A DNA stretch of 64,000 nucleotides, taken from positions 1 to 64,000 of the forward strand of contig JBGATH010000016.1 of assembly GCA_044229235.1 (NCBI GenBank), in the 5' to 3' direction. Under the pieces are notes generated by a model. That model was not told the DNA's origin and did no database searches. It saw nothing but the letters and a program-made list of their open reading frames with translations. Below are positions 8,295 through 16,697 of the stretch, one piece after another. The translations under genes were made by a program, and so were the position numbers. Position 1 is the first letter of the stretch, and the number at the start of each line of letters is the position of its first letter. Source of the DNA: UKL13-2 sp044229235 (GTDB lineage Bacteria > Pseudomonadota > Gammaproteobacteria > Burkholderiales > Usitatibacteraceae).

Positions 8295-9746
8295 TCAGGA
8301 TTTGAAGAAGATGGATTTTTCATGCAGTGAATATTCTTCCGGGTCGGGCCGGCCGGCCGCATCCAGCGGAACGATATGAAACTGGATGCGATTTGAGCCC
8401 TTCTGCACCTTTTCGGCAGGCGCTCGCAGGCTCAACGTGATCATTTGCGTGGTTGCGGGACCGATGTCCAACGGGACTGCGAGGTCGTTCACTTTCAGGT
8501 CATCAAGTCCTGTTGCCGTGATGACCAGTTTGCGCGCTTGCTCCTGTGTGTTCATGATCTGCAGGCGGTAAACATTTTCGATCTGCCCGTCGGCGACTTC
8601 GCGCGACATCGCCGCGCGATCGCGTATCACGTCCACCTTGAGCGGCACGCGCAGGTACAGGCTTGCCACCGTTGCCGTGATGATTATCCACAGAACCGCC
8701 GAATAGATGAGCACACGCGGCCTGAACACGCGCCTGATCATCTCCTTCCAGCCGAGATGCTGGCTGACGCCATTGAGCGATGCGTAACGAATCAAGCCGC
8801 GCGCGTAGCCCATTTTGTCCATGACCTGGTTGCAGCCGTCGATGCAGGCGGTACAGCCGATGCATTCGTACTGCTGGCCCTTGCGGATGTCGATGCCGGT
8901 CGGACAAACCTGCACGCAGATCTCACAGTCAACACAGGCGCCCAGTCCCTGCGTCTTGTAGTCGGCCTTCCTCGAGCGCGCCCCACGCGGTTCTCCGCGT
9001 TCCTCGTCGTAGGCCACCACCAGCGTGTCGCGGTCGAACATCACGCCCTGAAAACGCGCGTAGGGGCACATGTATTTGCAGACCTGCTCACGCATCCAGC
9101 CGGCATTGCCGTACGTGGCAAAACTGTAGAAAAACAGCCAGAAGGTTTCCCATGGGCCGAGCGTCCAATGCATGACCTCGCGGCCGAGTTCGTTGATCGG
9201 GGTGAAGTAGCCGACAAAGGTAAACCCGGTCCAGAGCGAGAGTGCGATCCAGATGCTGTGCTTCACAGCTTTCAGGCGAACCTTGCGCGCGGACAGCGGC
9301 GCGTCGTCCAGCCGCATCTGCGCGACGCGTTCGCCTTCGACCTTTCTCTCGATCCACAGGAAGATTTCCGTGTAGACCGTTTGCGGGCAGGCATAACCGC
9401 ACCACAGCCGGCCGGCCACCGCGGTGAACAGGAACAGCGAGTAGGCCGAGATCATCAGCAGGATGGTCAGGTAGATGAAATCCTGCGGCCAGAAGACGAT
9501 GCCAAAGATGTAGAACTTGCGTGCGCCCAGATCGAACAGCACTGCCTGCCTGCCGTTCCAGCTCAGCCATGGCGAGCCGTAGAACACCAGCTGCGTGATG
9601 AGCACCAGCGCCCAGCGCCACTTTGCAAACCACCCGCTCACCGCGCGCGGGTAGATTTTTCTTCGAACCTCATAAAGCGCCTGCTCCTGATCGCCGTTGG
9701 CGTCAGGAGCAGGGTTGATGGGGATGATCCGGGACGGCTTGGACAT
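8295..9746 (-). CDS. ccoG: cbb3 oxidase accessory ferredoxin-type protein CcoG (RdxA/FixG)
   Basis: An ATG at 9746 (MSKPSRIIPINPAP) gives 483 aa; the frame upstream is unused. Membrane helices at the N-terminal half carry CGYACPQTVYTEIF, and there is a 2x[4Fe-4S] ferredoxin region with CVDCEICVQVCPTGIDIRKG and CIGCTACIDGCNQVM. A C-terminal periplasmic Ig-like domain follows one further helix. CcoG is a copper reductase involved in cbb3 oxidase biogenesis in other proteobacteria. It follows ccoP by 16 bp and precedes ccoH. Confidence 0.94.
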   Translation of the reverse strand: MSKPSRIIPINPAPDANGDQEQALYEVRRKIYPRAVSGWFAKWRWALVLITQLVFYGSPWLSWNGRQAVLFDLGARKFYIFGIVFWPQDFIYLTILLMISAYSLFLFTAVAGRLWCGYACPQTVYTEIFLWIERKVEGERVAQMRLDDAPLSARKVRLKAVKHSIWIALSLWTGFTFVGYFTPINELGREVMHWTLGPWETFWLFFYSFATYGNAGWMREQVCKYMCPYARFQGVMFDRDTLVVAYDEERGEPRGARSRKADYKTQGLGACVDCEICVQVCPTGIDIRKGQQYECIGCTACIDGCNQVMDKMGYARGLIRYASLNGVSQHLGWKEMIRRVFRPRVLIYSAVLWIIITATVASLYLRVPLKVDVIRDRAAMSREVADGQIENVYRLQIMNTQEQARKLVITATGLDDLKVNDLAVPLDIGPATTQMITLSLRAPAEKVQKGSNRIQFHIVPLDAAGRPDPEEYSLHEKSIFFKS

Positions 9747-9762
9747 CGGCGACCGGCAAGAC

Positions 9763-10758
9763 TTACGTCTTGGCCGGTTTTGGCGTTGCAGGTGCCGCCG
9801 GAGGGTTTGCGTCAGCGGCGGGTGCGGCTGGCGCGGCCGGCGCAGCCGGCGCCGGCTGTCCGCCACCCAGGCTATAAACATACGCTGCCAGCAGGTGTAC
9901 CTTGGCCTCGCCGAGGCGCTCCTTCTGGGCTGGCATCATGTTGTTGCGGCCGTTTTTCAGAGTTTCGGTAATGGTGTCTTCCGAGCTGCCGTACAACCAG
10001 ACATCGTCGGTCAGGTTCGGGGCGCCCATGGCGGTATTACCTTTCCCCTCGGGGCCGTGGCAGGCTGCGCAGATCGCAAATCTGGCTTTGCCGGCTTCTG
10101 CCAGCTTGGCGTCGTGCTTTAGCCCGGACAGGGAGCGGACGTACTGTGTCAGTTCCTTGATGCCCGCGTCGCCGCCGATGGCATCGCCCAGCGCCGGCAT
10201 GATGCCGTTGCGGCCGTTCAGGATCGTGGTCTCGATGGCAGCCGGATCGCCGCCATACAGCCAGTCCTTGTCACGCAGGTTGGGGAAGCCTTTGGCGCCA
10301 CCCGCGTCGGAGCCATGGCACTGGATGCAATAAGTCAGGAACAGTCGCTGGCCCATGGCGACGGCCTGCGGATCCTTCGACAAGGCCGCGATATCAGCTT
10401 TCTGGTACTTGGCGAACAGCGGGCCGAATTGCGCTTCGGCCTGTTTGACTTCGTCCTCGTACGCATTCTGCGATGTCCACCCCAACTGGCCGGCAAAATT
10501 ACCCAGCCCGGGATAGATGGCAAGGTAGAGCAGCGCAAATACGATGGTGATGTAGAACAGCCACATCCACCAGCGGGGCAGGGGATTGTTGTACTCCGTG
10601 AGATCGTCGTCCCAGACATGGCCGTGCAGCTCCACTTTCTGGCCCTTCGGTGGGCGGGCAGTGCTCTGCATCCAGAGCAGGACGCCGCAACCGAGGATGC
10701 CGACGACGGAGATGCCGGCAATGAACCAGTGCCAAAAACCTGAATTGAAATCGCTCAT
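9763..10758 (-). CDS. ccoP: cbb3-type cytochrome c oxidase subunit III (diheme CcoP)
   Basis: 331 aa. Two N-terminal membrane helices flank the conserved VWDDDLTEYNNPLPRWWMWLF. Two c-type heme sites follow: CIQCH, with its likely Met ligand in NGIMPALG, and CAACH, with MMPAQ. CcoP passes electrons to the CcoO/CcoN core. The last ~35 residues are an unusual Ala/Pro low-complexity tail (APAAPAAPAA). The start overlaps the ccoQ stop by 4 bp (ATGA), indicating coupling. Confidence 0.96.
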   Translation of the reverse strand: MSDFNSGFWHWFIAGISVVGILGCGVLLWMQSTARPPKGQKVELHGHVWDDDLTEYNNPLPRWWMWLFYITIVFALLYLAIYPGLGNFAGQLGWTSQNAYEDEVKQAEAQFGPLFAKYQKADIAALSKDPQAVAMGQRLFLTYCIQCHGSDAGGAKGFPNLRDKDWLYGGDPAAIETTILNGRNGIMPALGDAIGGDAGIKELTQYVRSLSGLKHDAKLAEAGKARFAICAACHGPEGKGNTAMGAPNLTDDVWLYGSSEDTITETLKNGRNNMMPAQKERLGEAKVHLLAAYVYSLGGGQPAPAAPAAPAAPAADANPPAAPATPKPAKT

Positions 10759-10952
10759 GAGCGGACTCCGGTGCTGTTTTCCTTTGAGTTGATCGGGGCG
10801 AGGCCGCCGGGAAGATCGCTATCGACAAAGGGCAGGTTGGCCGCTTCGTCAAAGCGTGCTCGCTGGCTGCTGCTATACGCCCAGGAGACGATGCCGATGA
10901 ATACCAGAAATGAAAGCGATGTAATGATGGTGCGAAGGTCGTTGATATCCAT
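10755..10952 (-). CDS. ccoQ: cbb3-type oxidase subunit CcoQ/FixQ
   Basis: 65 aa with a single membrane helix (IITSLSFLVFIGIVSWAYS) and a hydrophilic tail (SSQRARFDEAANLPFVDSD), the normal form of CcoQ. It sits between ccoO and ccoP, separated from ccoO by 2 bp. CcoQ stabilises the assembled oxidase in other bacteria. Confidence 0.92.
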   Translation of the reverse strand: MDINDLRTIITSLSFLVFIGIVSWAYSSSQRARFDEAANLPFVDSDLPGGLAPINSKENSTGVRS

Positions 10953-10954
10953 GG

Positions 10955-11569
10955 CTATTTCACATTCTTCAGCGCAGTGCCGAGTACTTGCAGGTAAGCG
11001 ACCAATGCGTCTTCCTCGGTCTTGCCCTTGACTTCATCGGCGGCTTTGGCGATTTCTTCCTTGGTGTACGGCACGCCGACACGCGACAGCGCGGTCATGC
11101 GCGGGGCCGATTCGGCGGGATCGAGCATCGTCTTTTGCAGCCACGGATAGGCGGGCATGTTCGATTCCGGGACCAGGTCGCGCGGCTGGCGAAGGTGCAG
11201 CCGATGCCAGTCGTCGTTGTAGCGCCCACCGACACGGTGCAAGTCCGGGCCGGTGCGCTTGCTGCCCCACTGGAACGGGTGGTCATACACAAATTCGCCG
11301 GCGACCGAGTAATGCCCGTAGCGCTCGGTTTCGGCGCGGAACGGCCGGATCATCTGCGAATGGCAGTTGTAGCAGCCTTCACGTTGGTAGATGTCGCGCC
11401 CTGCCAGCTGCAGCGGCGTGTAGGGCTTGAGTCCGGCAACCGGCTCAGTCGTGGACTTCTGGAAAAACAGCGGGACGATTTCCACCAGTCCACCGACGCT
11501 GACCACCAGCACCACCAGCAACACCATCAGGCCAATGTTTTTTTCCAGGGTTTCGTGTGTGAATTTCAT
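10955..11569 (-). CDS. ccoO: cbb3-type cytochrome c oxidase subunit II (monoheme CcoO)
   Basis: 204 aa. An N-terminal membrane anchor (IGLMVLLVVLVVSVGGLVEIVPLFF) is followed by the heme c site CYNCH, in the family sequence EGCYNCHSQMIRPFR, and the axial Met region ESNMPAYPWL. It begins 3 bp after the ccoN stop. It transfers electrons from CcoP to the CcoN heme b centre at the inner membrane. Confidence 0.96.
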   Translation of the reverse strand: MKFTHETLEKNIGLMVLLVVLVVSVGGLVEIVPLFFQKSTTEPVAGLKPYTPLQLAGRDIYQREGCYNCHSQMIRPFRAETERYGHYSVAGEFVYDHPFQWGSKRTGPDLHRVGGRYNDDWHRLHLRQPRDLVPESNMPAYPWLQKTMLDPAESAPRMTALSRVGVPYTKEEIAKAADEVKGKTEEDALVAYLQVLGTALKNVK

Positions 11570-11572
11570 GGC

Positions 11573-13042
11573 TCAGTCTCCGTGTGCCGCTGCTGCTACG
11601 CCAGCGGGCGCGGCATGCGAAGGGTTGTCGATGGCAGGAATCGGTGCGTCATATGCCTTTCCCAGCGCTACTGTCTTCCAGGTGTTGTAGGCCATGATGA
11701 GCATGCCCGACAGGAACATGACGCCGCCTATCAGGCGTATGGTCCAGTACGGATAGGTCGCCTTCACGCTTTCGACGAAGCTGTAGGTCAATGTGCCGTC
11801 GGGGTTCACCGCACGCCACATCAGGCCCTGCATGACGCCGGCGATCCACATGGACGAGATGTAGAGCACGATGCCGAGCGTGGCGATCCAGAAGTGCGTG
11901 GTGATGAGCTTCACGCTGTACATTTCGGCGCGGCCGAACAGGCGCGGGATCAGGTAATACAGGGCGCCGATGGAAATGAACGCCACCCAGCCGAGCGCGC
12001 CGGAGTGCACATGGCCGATGGTCCAGTCGGTGTAATGCGACAGCGCATTCACTGTCTTGATCGACATCATCGGGCCTTCAAAGGTCGACATGCCGTAGAA
12101 AGACAGTGAAACGATCATGAACTTCAGGATGGGATCGTCGCGCAATTTGTGCCAGGCGCCCGACAGCGTCATGATGCCGTTGATCATGCCGCCCCAGCTT
12201 GGTGCCAGAAGTACCAGCGAGAAAACCATGCCCAGTGACTGCGCCCAGTCAGGCAAGGCCGTGTAATGAAGGTGATGCGGGCCCGCCCACATGTAGGTGA
12301 AGATCAGCGCCCAGAAGTGAACCACCGAGAGGCGATAGGAATAGACCGGCCTGCCGGCCTGCTTCGGCACGAAGTAATACATGATGCCGAGGAAGCCCGC
12401 AGTCAGGAAGAAGCCGACTGCGTTGTGGCCGTACCACCACTGGACCATGGCGTCCTGTACGCCGGCGTAGGCGGAATAGGACTTCCACGTGCTGGCCGGC
12501 ATTTCGGCGCTGTTGACCAGGTGCAACAGGGCAACGGTGAGAATAAATCCGCCGAAGAACCAGTTCGCAACATAGATGTGCGGCACTTTGCGCTTGACGA
12601 TTGTGCCGAAGAACACCAGGGCATACGAGACCCAAACCAGAGTGATCAGGATATCGATCGGCCATTCCAGTTCGGCGTACTCCTTGCTCGTGTTGATCCC
12701 GAGCGGCAACGTTACCGCGGCCAGCACGATCACCAGTTGCCAGCCCCAGAACGTGAACGCCGCCAACCCATTGGAGAACAGCCGCGTCTGGCAGGTGCGC
12801 TGCACCACGTAATAGGAGGTTGCGAACAAAGCGCATCCGCCAAACGCGAAAATCACCGCGTTGGTATGCAGCGGACGCAGCCGCCCGTAGGAGAGAAACG
12901 GTATGCCGAAAGTGAGGTCGGGCCAGATCAGCTGTGCGGCGATGATAACGCCAACCAGCATGCCCACGATGCCCCAGACAACGGTCATCAGGGCAAATTG
13001 CCGTACCACCTTGTAATTGTAGGTCGTTGCTTCTGCCTGCAT
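11573..13042 (-). CDS. ccoN: cbb3-type cytochrome c oxidase catalytic subunit I (CcoN)
   Basis: The ATG at 13042 (489 aa) is chosen because AAAGGA lies about 8 nt upstream; an earlier in-frame codon at 13090 has no such support. The protein has around 12 membrane helices with the heme b and CuB histidines, for example WWYGHNAVGFFLTAGFLG and MWAGPHHLHYTALPDW. It is the O2-reducing, proton-pumping core of the high-affinity oxidase used at low oxygen. A perfect FNR box lies 66 bp upstream (13108-13121), so induction under oxygen limitation is expected. Confidence 0.97.
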   Translation of the reverse strand: MQAEATTYNYKVVRQFALMTVVWGIVGMLVGVIIAAQLIWPDLTFGIPFLSYGRLRPLHTNAVIFAFGGCALFATSYYVVQRTCQTRLFSNGLAAFTFWGWQLVIVLAAVTLPLGINTSKEYAELEWPIDILITLVWVSYALVFFGTIVKRKVPHIYVANWFFGGFILTVALLHLVNSAEMPASTWKSYSAYAGVQDAMVQWWYGHNAVGFFLTAGFLGIMYYFVPKQAGRPVYSYRLSVVHFWALIFTYMWAGPHHLHYTALPDWAQSLGMVFSLVLLAPSWGGMINGIMTLSGAWHKLRDDPILKFMIVSLSFYGMSTFEGPMMSIKTVNALSHYTDWTIGHVHSGALGWVAFISIGALYYLIPRLFGRAEMYSVKLITTHFWIATLGIVLYISSMWIAGVMQGLMWRAVNPDGTLTYSFVESVKATYPYWTIRLIGGVMFLSGMLIMAYNTWKTVALGKAYDAPIPAIDNPSHAAPAGVAAAAHGD

Positions 13043-13107
13043 ATTCAGGTTCCTTTGAGGGTGTATTTCACGACAACCGGATGTTTGCATTGCAGCAAAA
13101 TCTTGTT

Positions 13108-13121
13108 TTGATATAAATCAA
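13108..13121 (-). promoter_or_regulatory. FNR/ANR-type box upstream of ccoN
   Basis: TTGATATAAATCAA matches the FNR consensus TTGAT-N4-ATCAA at every fixed position. It lies 66 bp before the ccoN ATG and overlaps the ccoS stop codon, so ccoNOQP can be induced separately from ccoIS. The window encodes its own Fnr (18212-18967). Confidence 0.9.
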
Positions 13122-13324
13122 GTGCGCCGGACTGGTCCGGAAACACTTTCCTTTTCAATAGCTTCCGGCGCCTTCCTGGCCGGCTGATCGTCATCCATCA
13201 GGATGCGGTGTCCCGGACTGTCGAGGTCGTCAAACTGTCCGTTTTCGGCCGACCACCAAAAGGCTGCGCCGATTCCGAGGGCAATGAGCACACCTAGCGG
13301 GATGAGCAGGATCAGAATCTCCAC
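13118..13324 (-). CDS. ccoS: cbb3 oxidase maturation protein CcoS
   Basis: 68 aa from a GTG at 13324, giving VEILILLIPLGVLIALGIGAA, the standard CcoS N-terminal helix, followed by FWWSAENGQFDDLDSPGHRIL. The WxVxxGQFDDLxxPxxRIL-type tail is the family signature. The start lies one base beyond the ccoI stop. CcoS is required for cofactor insertion into cbb3 oxidase. Confidence 0.92.
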   Translation of the reverse strand: MEILILLIPLGVLIALGIGAAFWWSAENGQFDDLDSPGHRILMDDDQPARKAPEAIEKESVSGPVRRT

Positions 13325-13325
13325 G

Positions 13326-15830
13326 CTAGTCCACCCGGTCGCGCAGCAGGCGCAGTGAATTGCCAACCACGATGAGCGAACTGGTCGCCATGCCAATCGC
13401 CGCCCAGGCGGGAGAAAGCCACCCGACCATGGCCAGCGGCAGTGCGATCGCGTTGTAGGCGATCGCCCATGCAAAGTTCTGTCGGATAACCCGATTCATC
13501 TTCACGGCTACCCGGCGCGCCGTCAGCAGCGGCATCAGGCGGCTGGACATCAGTACCGCATCGGCCGTCAGCCGTGTCAAATCCGCTCCGCGGCCCATCG
13601 CGATGGAGACCTGCGACTTGCCCATCAGTGGTGCGTCATTGATGCCGTCGCCGACTGCGATGATGCCTGTTTCTTCGCGCCCTTCACGCGCAATCAGCTC
13701 GGCGTAGGCGAGTTTTCCGGCAGGCGGGCATGTGGCGCGGACGCATTGGGGCAAAAACCGCAGCGATTCCGCGATTACGGCCACCCGCTCCGGCAGATCG
13801 CCGGAAAGCAGGTGTGTCCGCAGTCCGTCGGCACGCAAGCCGGCGACAGTCGCGCCCGCGTCCGGGCGCAGCGGGTCATCTGTGGCAATGGCGGCGAGCC
13901 AACCCTGTTCGTTGCCGAGGAAAAGGCTGGCCGTCGCCGGCAAGGTTGGTGGCGAGCCGGCCAACTCCGTAACGTAAGCCTGTGTGCCGAGCCGGTAGCG
14001 ACAGCTGCCGATGTGGCATTCCACGCCCGCGCCGGACACCAGTTGTGCGTCGGAAACCGCCGGCAAAGGATCGAGGTTACCGCTGTCGGCGCGGGCCCGG
14101 GTCAACGCGCGGGCAATCGGGTGTGCCGAGCCATGCTCCATCGCCACCGCGATGGCCAGTACTTGTTCGCGGCTGAGGGACGACAGCAGTTCGACGCTGG
14201 TGATTGAGACGTGGCCCAGCGTGAGCGTGCCGGTTTTGTCGAAAACAATGTGATCTGCGGCGGCGATTCGATCGAGCGCGTTGGCGCGCGTGATAAGCAA
14301 ACCGTCGCGCGCCAGGCGGCTGGTGGCCAGCGCCTGCGCGGCCGGGGCGGCGAGCGCCAGCGCGCACGGGCAGGTGACGGCCAGCACGGCGACGGCGACA
14401 GGCAGGCTCCTCGCCGGATCCACGGCCAGCCAGGCCAATGCAGCACCCAACGCGGCCAATAGCGTGAGCGGGGCAATCCAGCGCGCGACATGGTCCGCGA
14501 GCAGGACCAGGTGCGGACGTGAGGCCATGGCCTGCTCGGTGAGCTGCCGCAGGATCGCTGCCGCGCTGCGCGCGGCCGAATGCGTTACCTGCATGAGTAC
14601 CGGTGATCCGAGATTGAGTGAGCCGCCGACAATCGAATCCGTTTCTCGCCGCTGAACCGGCAGGGGTTCACCGCTGAGCAGCGATTCATCAAATTCGCTC
14701 TGCCCCTGGACCAGCGTGCCGTCCGTGGCCGCCATCTCGCCGCTGCCGATGCGAATCACGTCGCCCACCTGCAATTCGGCGGCGGGAATGGAGGCGCCGC
14801 GTTGGTCGCCGGGAAACGCGTTCAATCGCCAGGCCAGGGGTGGCGCGGCATTGGTCAGCCTTTCGATCAGCGCCAGCGACGATTCGCGCGCGGAAGATTC
14901 AAGGAAGCGTGCCGACAACAGCAGGAAGACAAACATGGAAATTGAGTCGAAGTAGGTCTCGCCGTGTCCTGCCAAAAGTGCGGCAACACTGCTGGTGAAA
15001 CCGGCTGCGATTGCCAGCGCAATCGGCAGATCCATGCTGACGCGCCACAGCCCCATCGCGCGCAGGTCGCGCCAAGCGCCGATGAAGAAACTTCTCCCGG
15101 AAAACAGGATCGCGGGCAGGGTGAGCACCATCGCCGCCCAGTTCATCAGCAGTTGCGCCTCGCTGCTGACGTCGCCCGGTGCGCTCAGGTAGATCGGCAC
15201 GGTGAACATCATCACCTGCATCATTACCAGCAAAGCGACACCTAGTTCGATGAGCTGACGCCGGCGCCGGGCGCGCCGCACAGCCATCGCCGCGCCGGCA
15301 CTGGCTGGCTGGCCGCTGAGGCCGACGCTTTGCAGGGAGTGCAGAACCTCCGGTAGTCCGGTGCGCGTGGCGTCCCAGGTGACGGTGGCACGATGAGTGA
15401 CCTGGTTGACGCTGGCTGCAGTGACACCCGGCTGGCGATGCAGGGCCGATTCGGCTAGCCATACGCAGGCGCTGCAGGTTATCCCGTCGACGTAGATCTC
15501 GGCTGAGCGCAGATCGCCGGCGGCAGTGACGTACCCGGACTGGACCCGGTCCAGAGCAAATACCGTGTCGCCAAGGATTGCCGCCGGATCTGGAACGGGC
15601 GCGCTGCCTGGTTTTGCGGTGCGCTCGCGGTAGAACGCTTCCATGCCATTGTCGATGATGGTGCGCGCAACGGATTCACAGCCAACACAGCACATGGCCC
15701 GCAGCCGGCCGTCGAATTGAACGCGGTAGCTGGTGCCCGCCGGTACAGGCAAGCCGCAGTGGAAGCAGGCTGTGAGTTCCGGCGCGCTCGAATCAAAGTT
15801 GGCTGCGGCACTCCTGGCGATAGCGTTCAT
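13326..15830 (-). CDS. ccoI: Copper-translocating P-type ATPase CcoI/FixI
   Basis: 834 aa. The N-terminus has the CcoI-type Cys cluster (ACFHCGLPVP then MCCVGCESVA), then a heavy-metal-binding domain with GITCSACVWLAE. The P1B-ATPase core has the TCPCALALA membrane metal site, DKTGTLT with the phosphorylated Asp, HPIARALT, and GDGINDAPLMG. CcoI delivers copper for the CuB centre of cbb3 oxidase. Its start overlaps the end of the upstream SafE-like gene by 4 bp, and ccoS follows immediately. Confidence 0.96.
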   Translation of the reverse strand: MNAIARSAAANFDSSAPELTACFHCGLPVPAGTSYRVQFDGRLRAMCCVGCESVARTIIDNGMEAFYRERTAKPGSAPVPDPAAILGDTVFALDRVQSGYVTAAGDLRSAEIYVDGITCSACVWLAESALHRQPGVTAASVNQVTHRATVTWDATRTGLPEVLHSLQSVGLSGQPASAGAAMAVRRARRRRQLIELGVALLVMMQVMMFTVPIYLSAPGDVSSEAQLLMNWAAMVLTLPAILFSGRSFFIGAWRDLRAMGLWRVSMDLPIALAIAAGFTSSVAALLAGHGETYFDSISMFVFLLLSARFLESSARESSLALIERLTNAAPPLAWRLNAFPGDQRGASIPAAELQVGDVIRIGSGEMAATDGTLVQGQSEFDESLLSGEPLPVQRRETDSIVGGSLNLGSPVLMQVTHSAARSAAAILRQLTEQAMASRPHLVLLADHVARWIAPLTLLAALGAALAWLAVDPARSLPVAVAVLAVTCPCALALAAPAAQALATSRLARDGLLITRANALDRIAAADHIVFDKTGTLTLGHVSITSVELLSSLSREQVLAIAVAMEHGSAHPIARALTRARADSGNLDPLPAVSDAQLVSGAGVECHIGSCRYRLGTQAYVTELAGSPPTLPATASLFLGNEQGWLAAIATDDPLRPDAGATVAGLRADGLRTHLLSGDLPERVAVIAESLRFLPQCVRATCPPAGKLAYAELIAREGREETGIIAVGDGINDAPLMGKSQVSIAMGRGADLTRLTADAVLMSSRLMPLLTARRVAVKMNRVIRQNFAWAIAYNAIALPLAMVGWLSPAWAAIGMATSSLIVVGNSLRLLRDRVD

Positions 15831-16681
15831 GGTGGCGCGCCGACCGCTGACGTGTTGCTCATCATGCTGGTGCAGTAAGCGGCGAAGGCCTGCAGTTGTG
15901 CAAGCGAACCGATTCGCGCCAGGCCATAGACGCCGATCGCGATCACCGCCAGGCCTGCAACCAGCCGTACTTGCGGGTGTCGTGTCCAGCGCGCCGCTGC
16001 GCCGCCGATGAAGCCGGCGGCAAGCATGGCAGGGAGCGTACCGGCGCCGAATGCGAGCATGGTCAGCGCGCCGGCGCTGGCGCTGCCGGCGCCCATCGCG
16101 GTCAGCAACATGGCGTAAACCATTCCGCAGGGAATCCAGCCCCAGATCGCACCAAACAGCGCAGCATGAGCGGGGGACCGCAGAGGCAGTAATGGGCGGG
16201 TGAGTGGCGAAATCTTGCGCCAGACCAGTCCGGCCGCACGTTCAAGCGGCGCCAGCAGTTGCGGCAGGCCGAGCAGATACAAGCCCGCCAGCACGATCAT
16301 GAGATTGGCAAAAACGAACAAGGCGGTGCGTGCGGCCGTCGTCTCGCTGATCACTGCGGACGGCCCCCAGCCGGCGGCAATGCCACCGACCATGCCGGCG
16401 AGGGCACCGGCAATGCCGTAGCTGGCAAGGCGCCCGGCGTTGAAGGCAATGACGTTGGCTTCGGCAGCCCACGGCCTGCGGATTGCCGAACTGGTACCGG
16501 TGGCCGCGTGAACCGGCACCGGGAACGGGTGCTCTGATGTTGCCCGGACGGGTGCCGTTGTCGCCAGCGCAATGCTGCCGGAAACGCCGCCGCACATGCC
16601 CAGGCAGTGCAGCCCGCCGAGCAGGCCGGTAGTGAACGCCGTCAGCGGCAGCGTCCATAGCGTGACGCCAAGTTCCACCAT
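15827..16681 (-). CDS. Sulfite exporter TauE/SafE-like (UreH-type) membrane protein
   Basis: 284 aa, about six membrane helices. It carries the paired family motifs LGGLHCLGMCGGVSGSIAL near the N-terminus and FGAIWGWIPCGMVYAML in the second half, which place conserved Cys residues in the membrane. Genes of this type commonly flank ccoI and ccoN and are thought to help copper handling or oxidase maturation. The 4-bp overlap with ccoI supports that link, but the transported substrate is not known. Confidence 0.85.
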   Translation of the reverse strand: MVELGVTLWTLPLTAFTTGLLGGLHCLGMCGGVSGSIALATTAPVRATSEHPFPVPVHAATGTSSAIRRPWAAEANVIAFNAGRLASYGIAGALAGMVGGIAAGWGPSAVISETTAARTALFVFANLMIVLAGLYLLGLPQLLAPLERAAGLVWRKISPLTRPLLPLRSPAHAALFGAIWGWIPCGMVYAMLLTAMGAGSASAGALTMLAFGAGTLPAMLAAGFIGGAAARWTRHPQVRLVAGLAVIAIGVYGLARIGSLAQLQAFAAYCTSMMSNTSAVGAPP

Positions 16682-16697
16682 ATTGGCGCCTCGCAGT

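Noticed and set aside
9780..9880. Ala/Pro-coding repeat at the end of ccoP as a possible tandem DNA repeat or CRISPR-like array
   Set aside because: It is a low-complexity protein tail; there are no spacers or regular repeat units.
8445..9971. 508-codon plus-strand open frame opposite ccoG
   Set aside because: No domain, no ribosome site and it crosses the ccoG/ccoP junction; it is a shadow frame.
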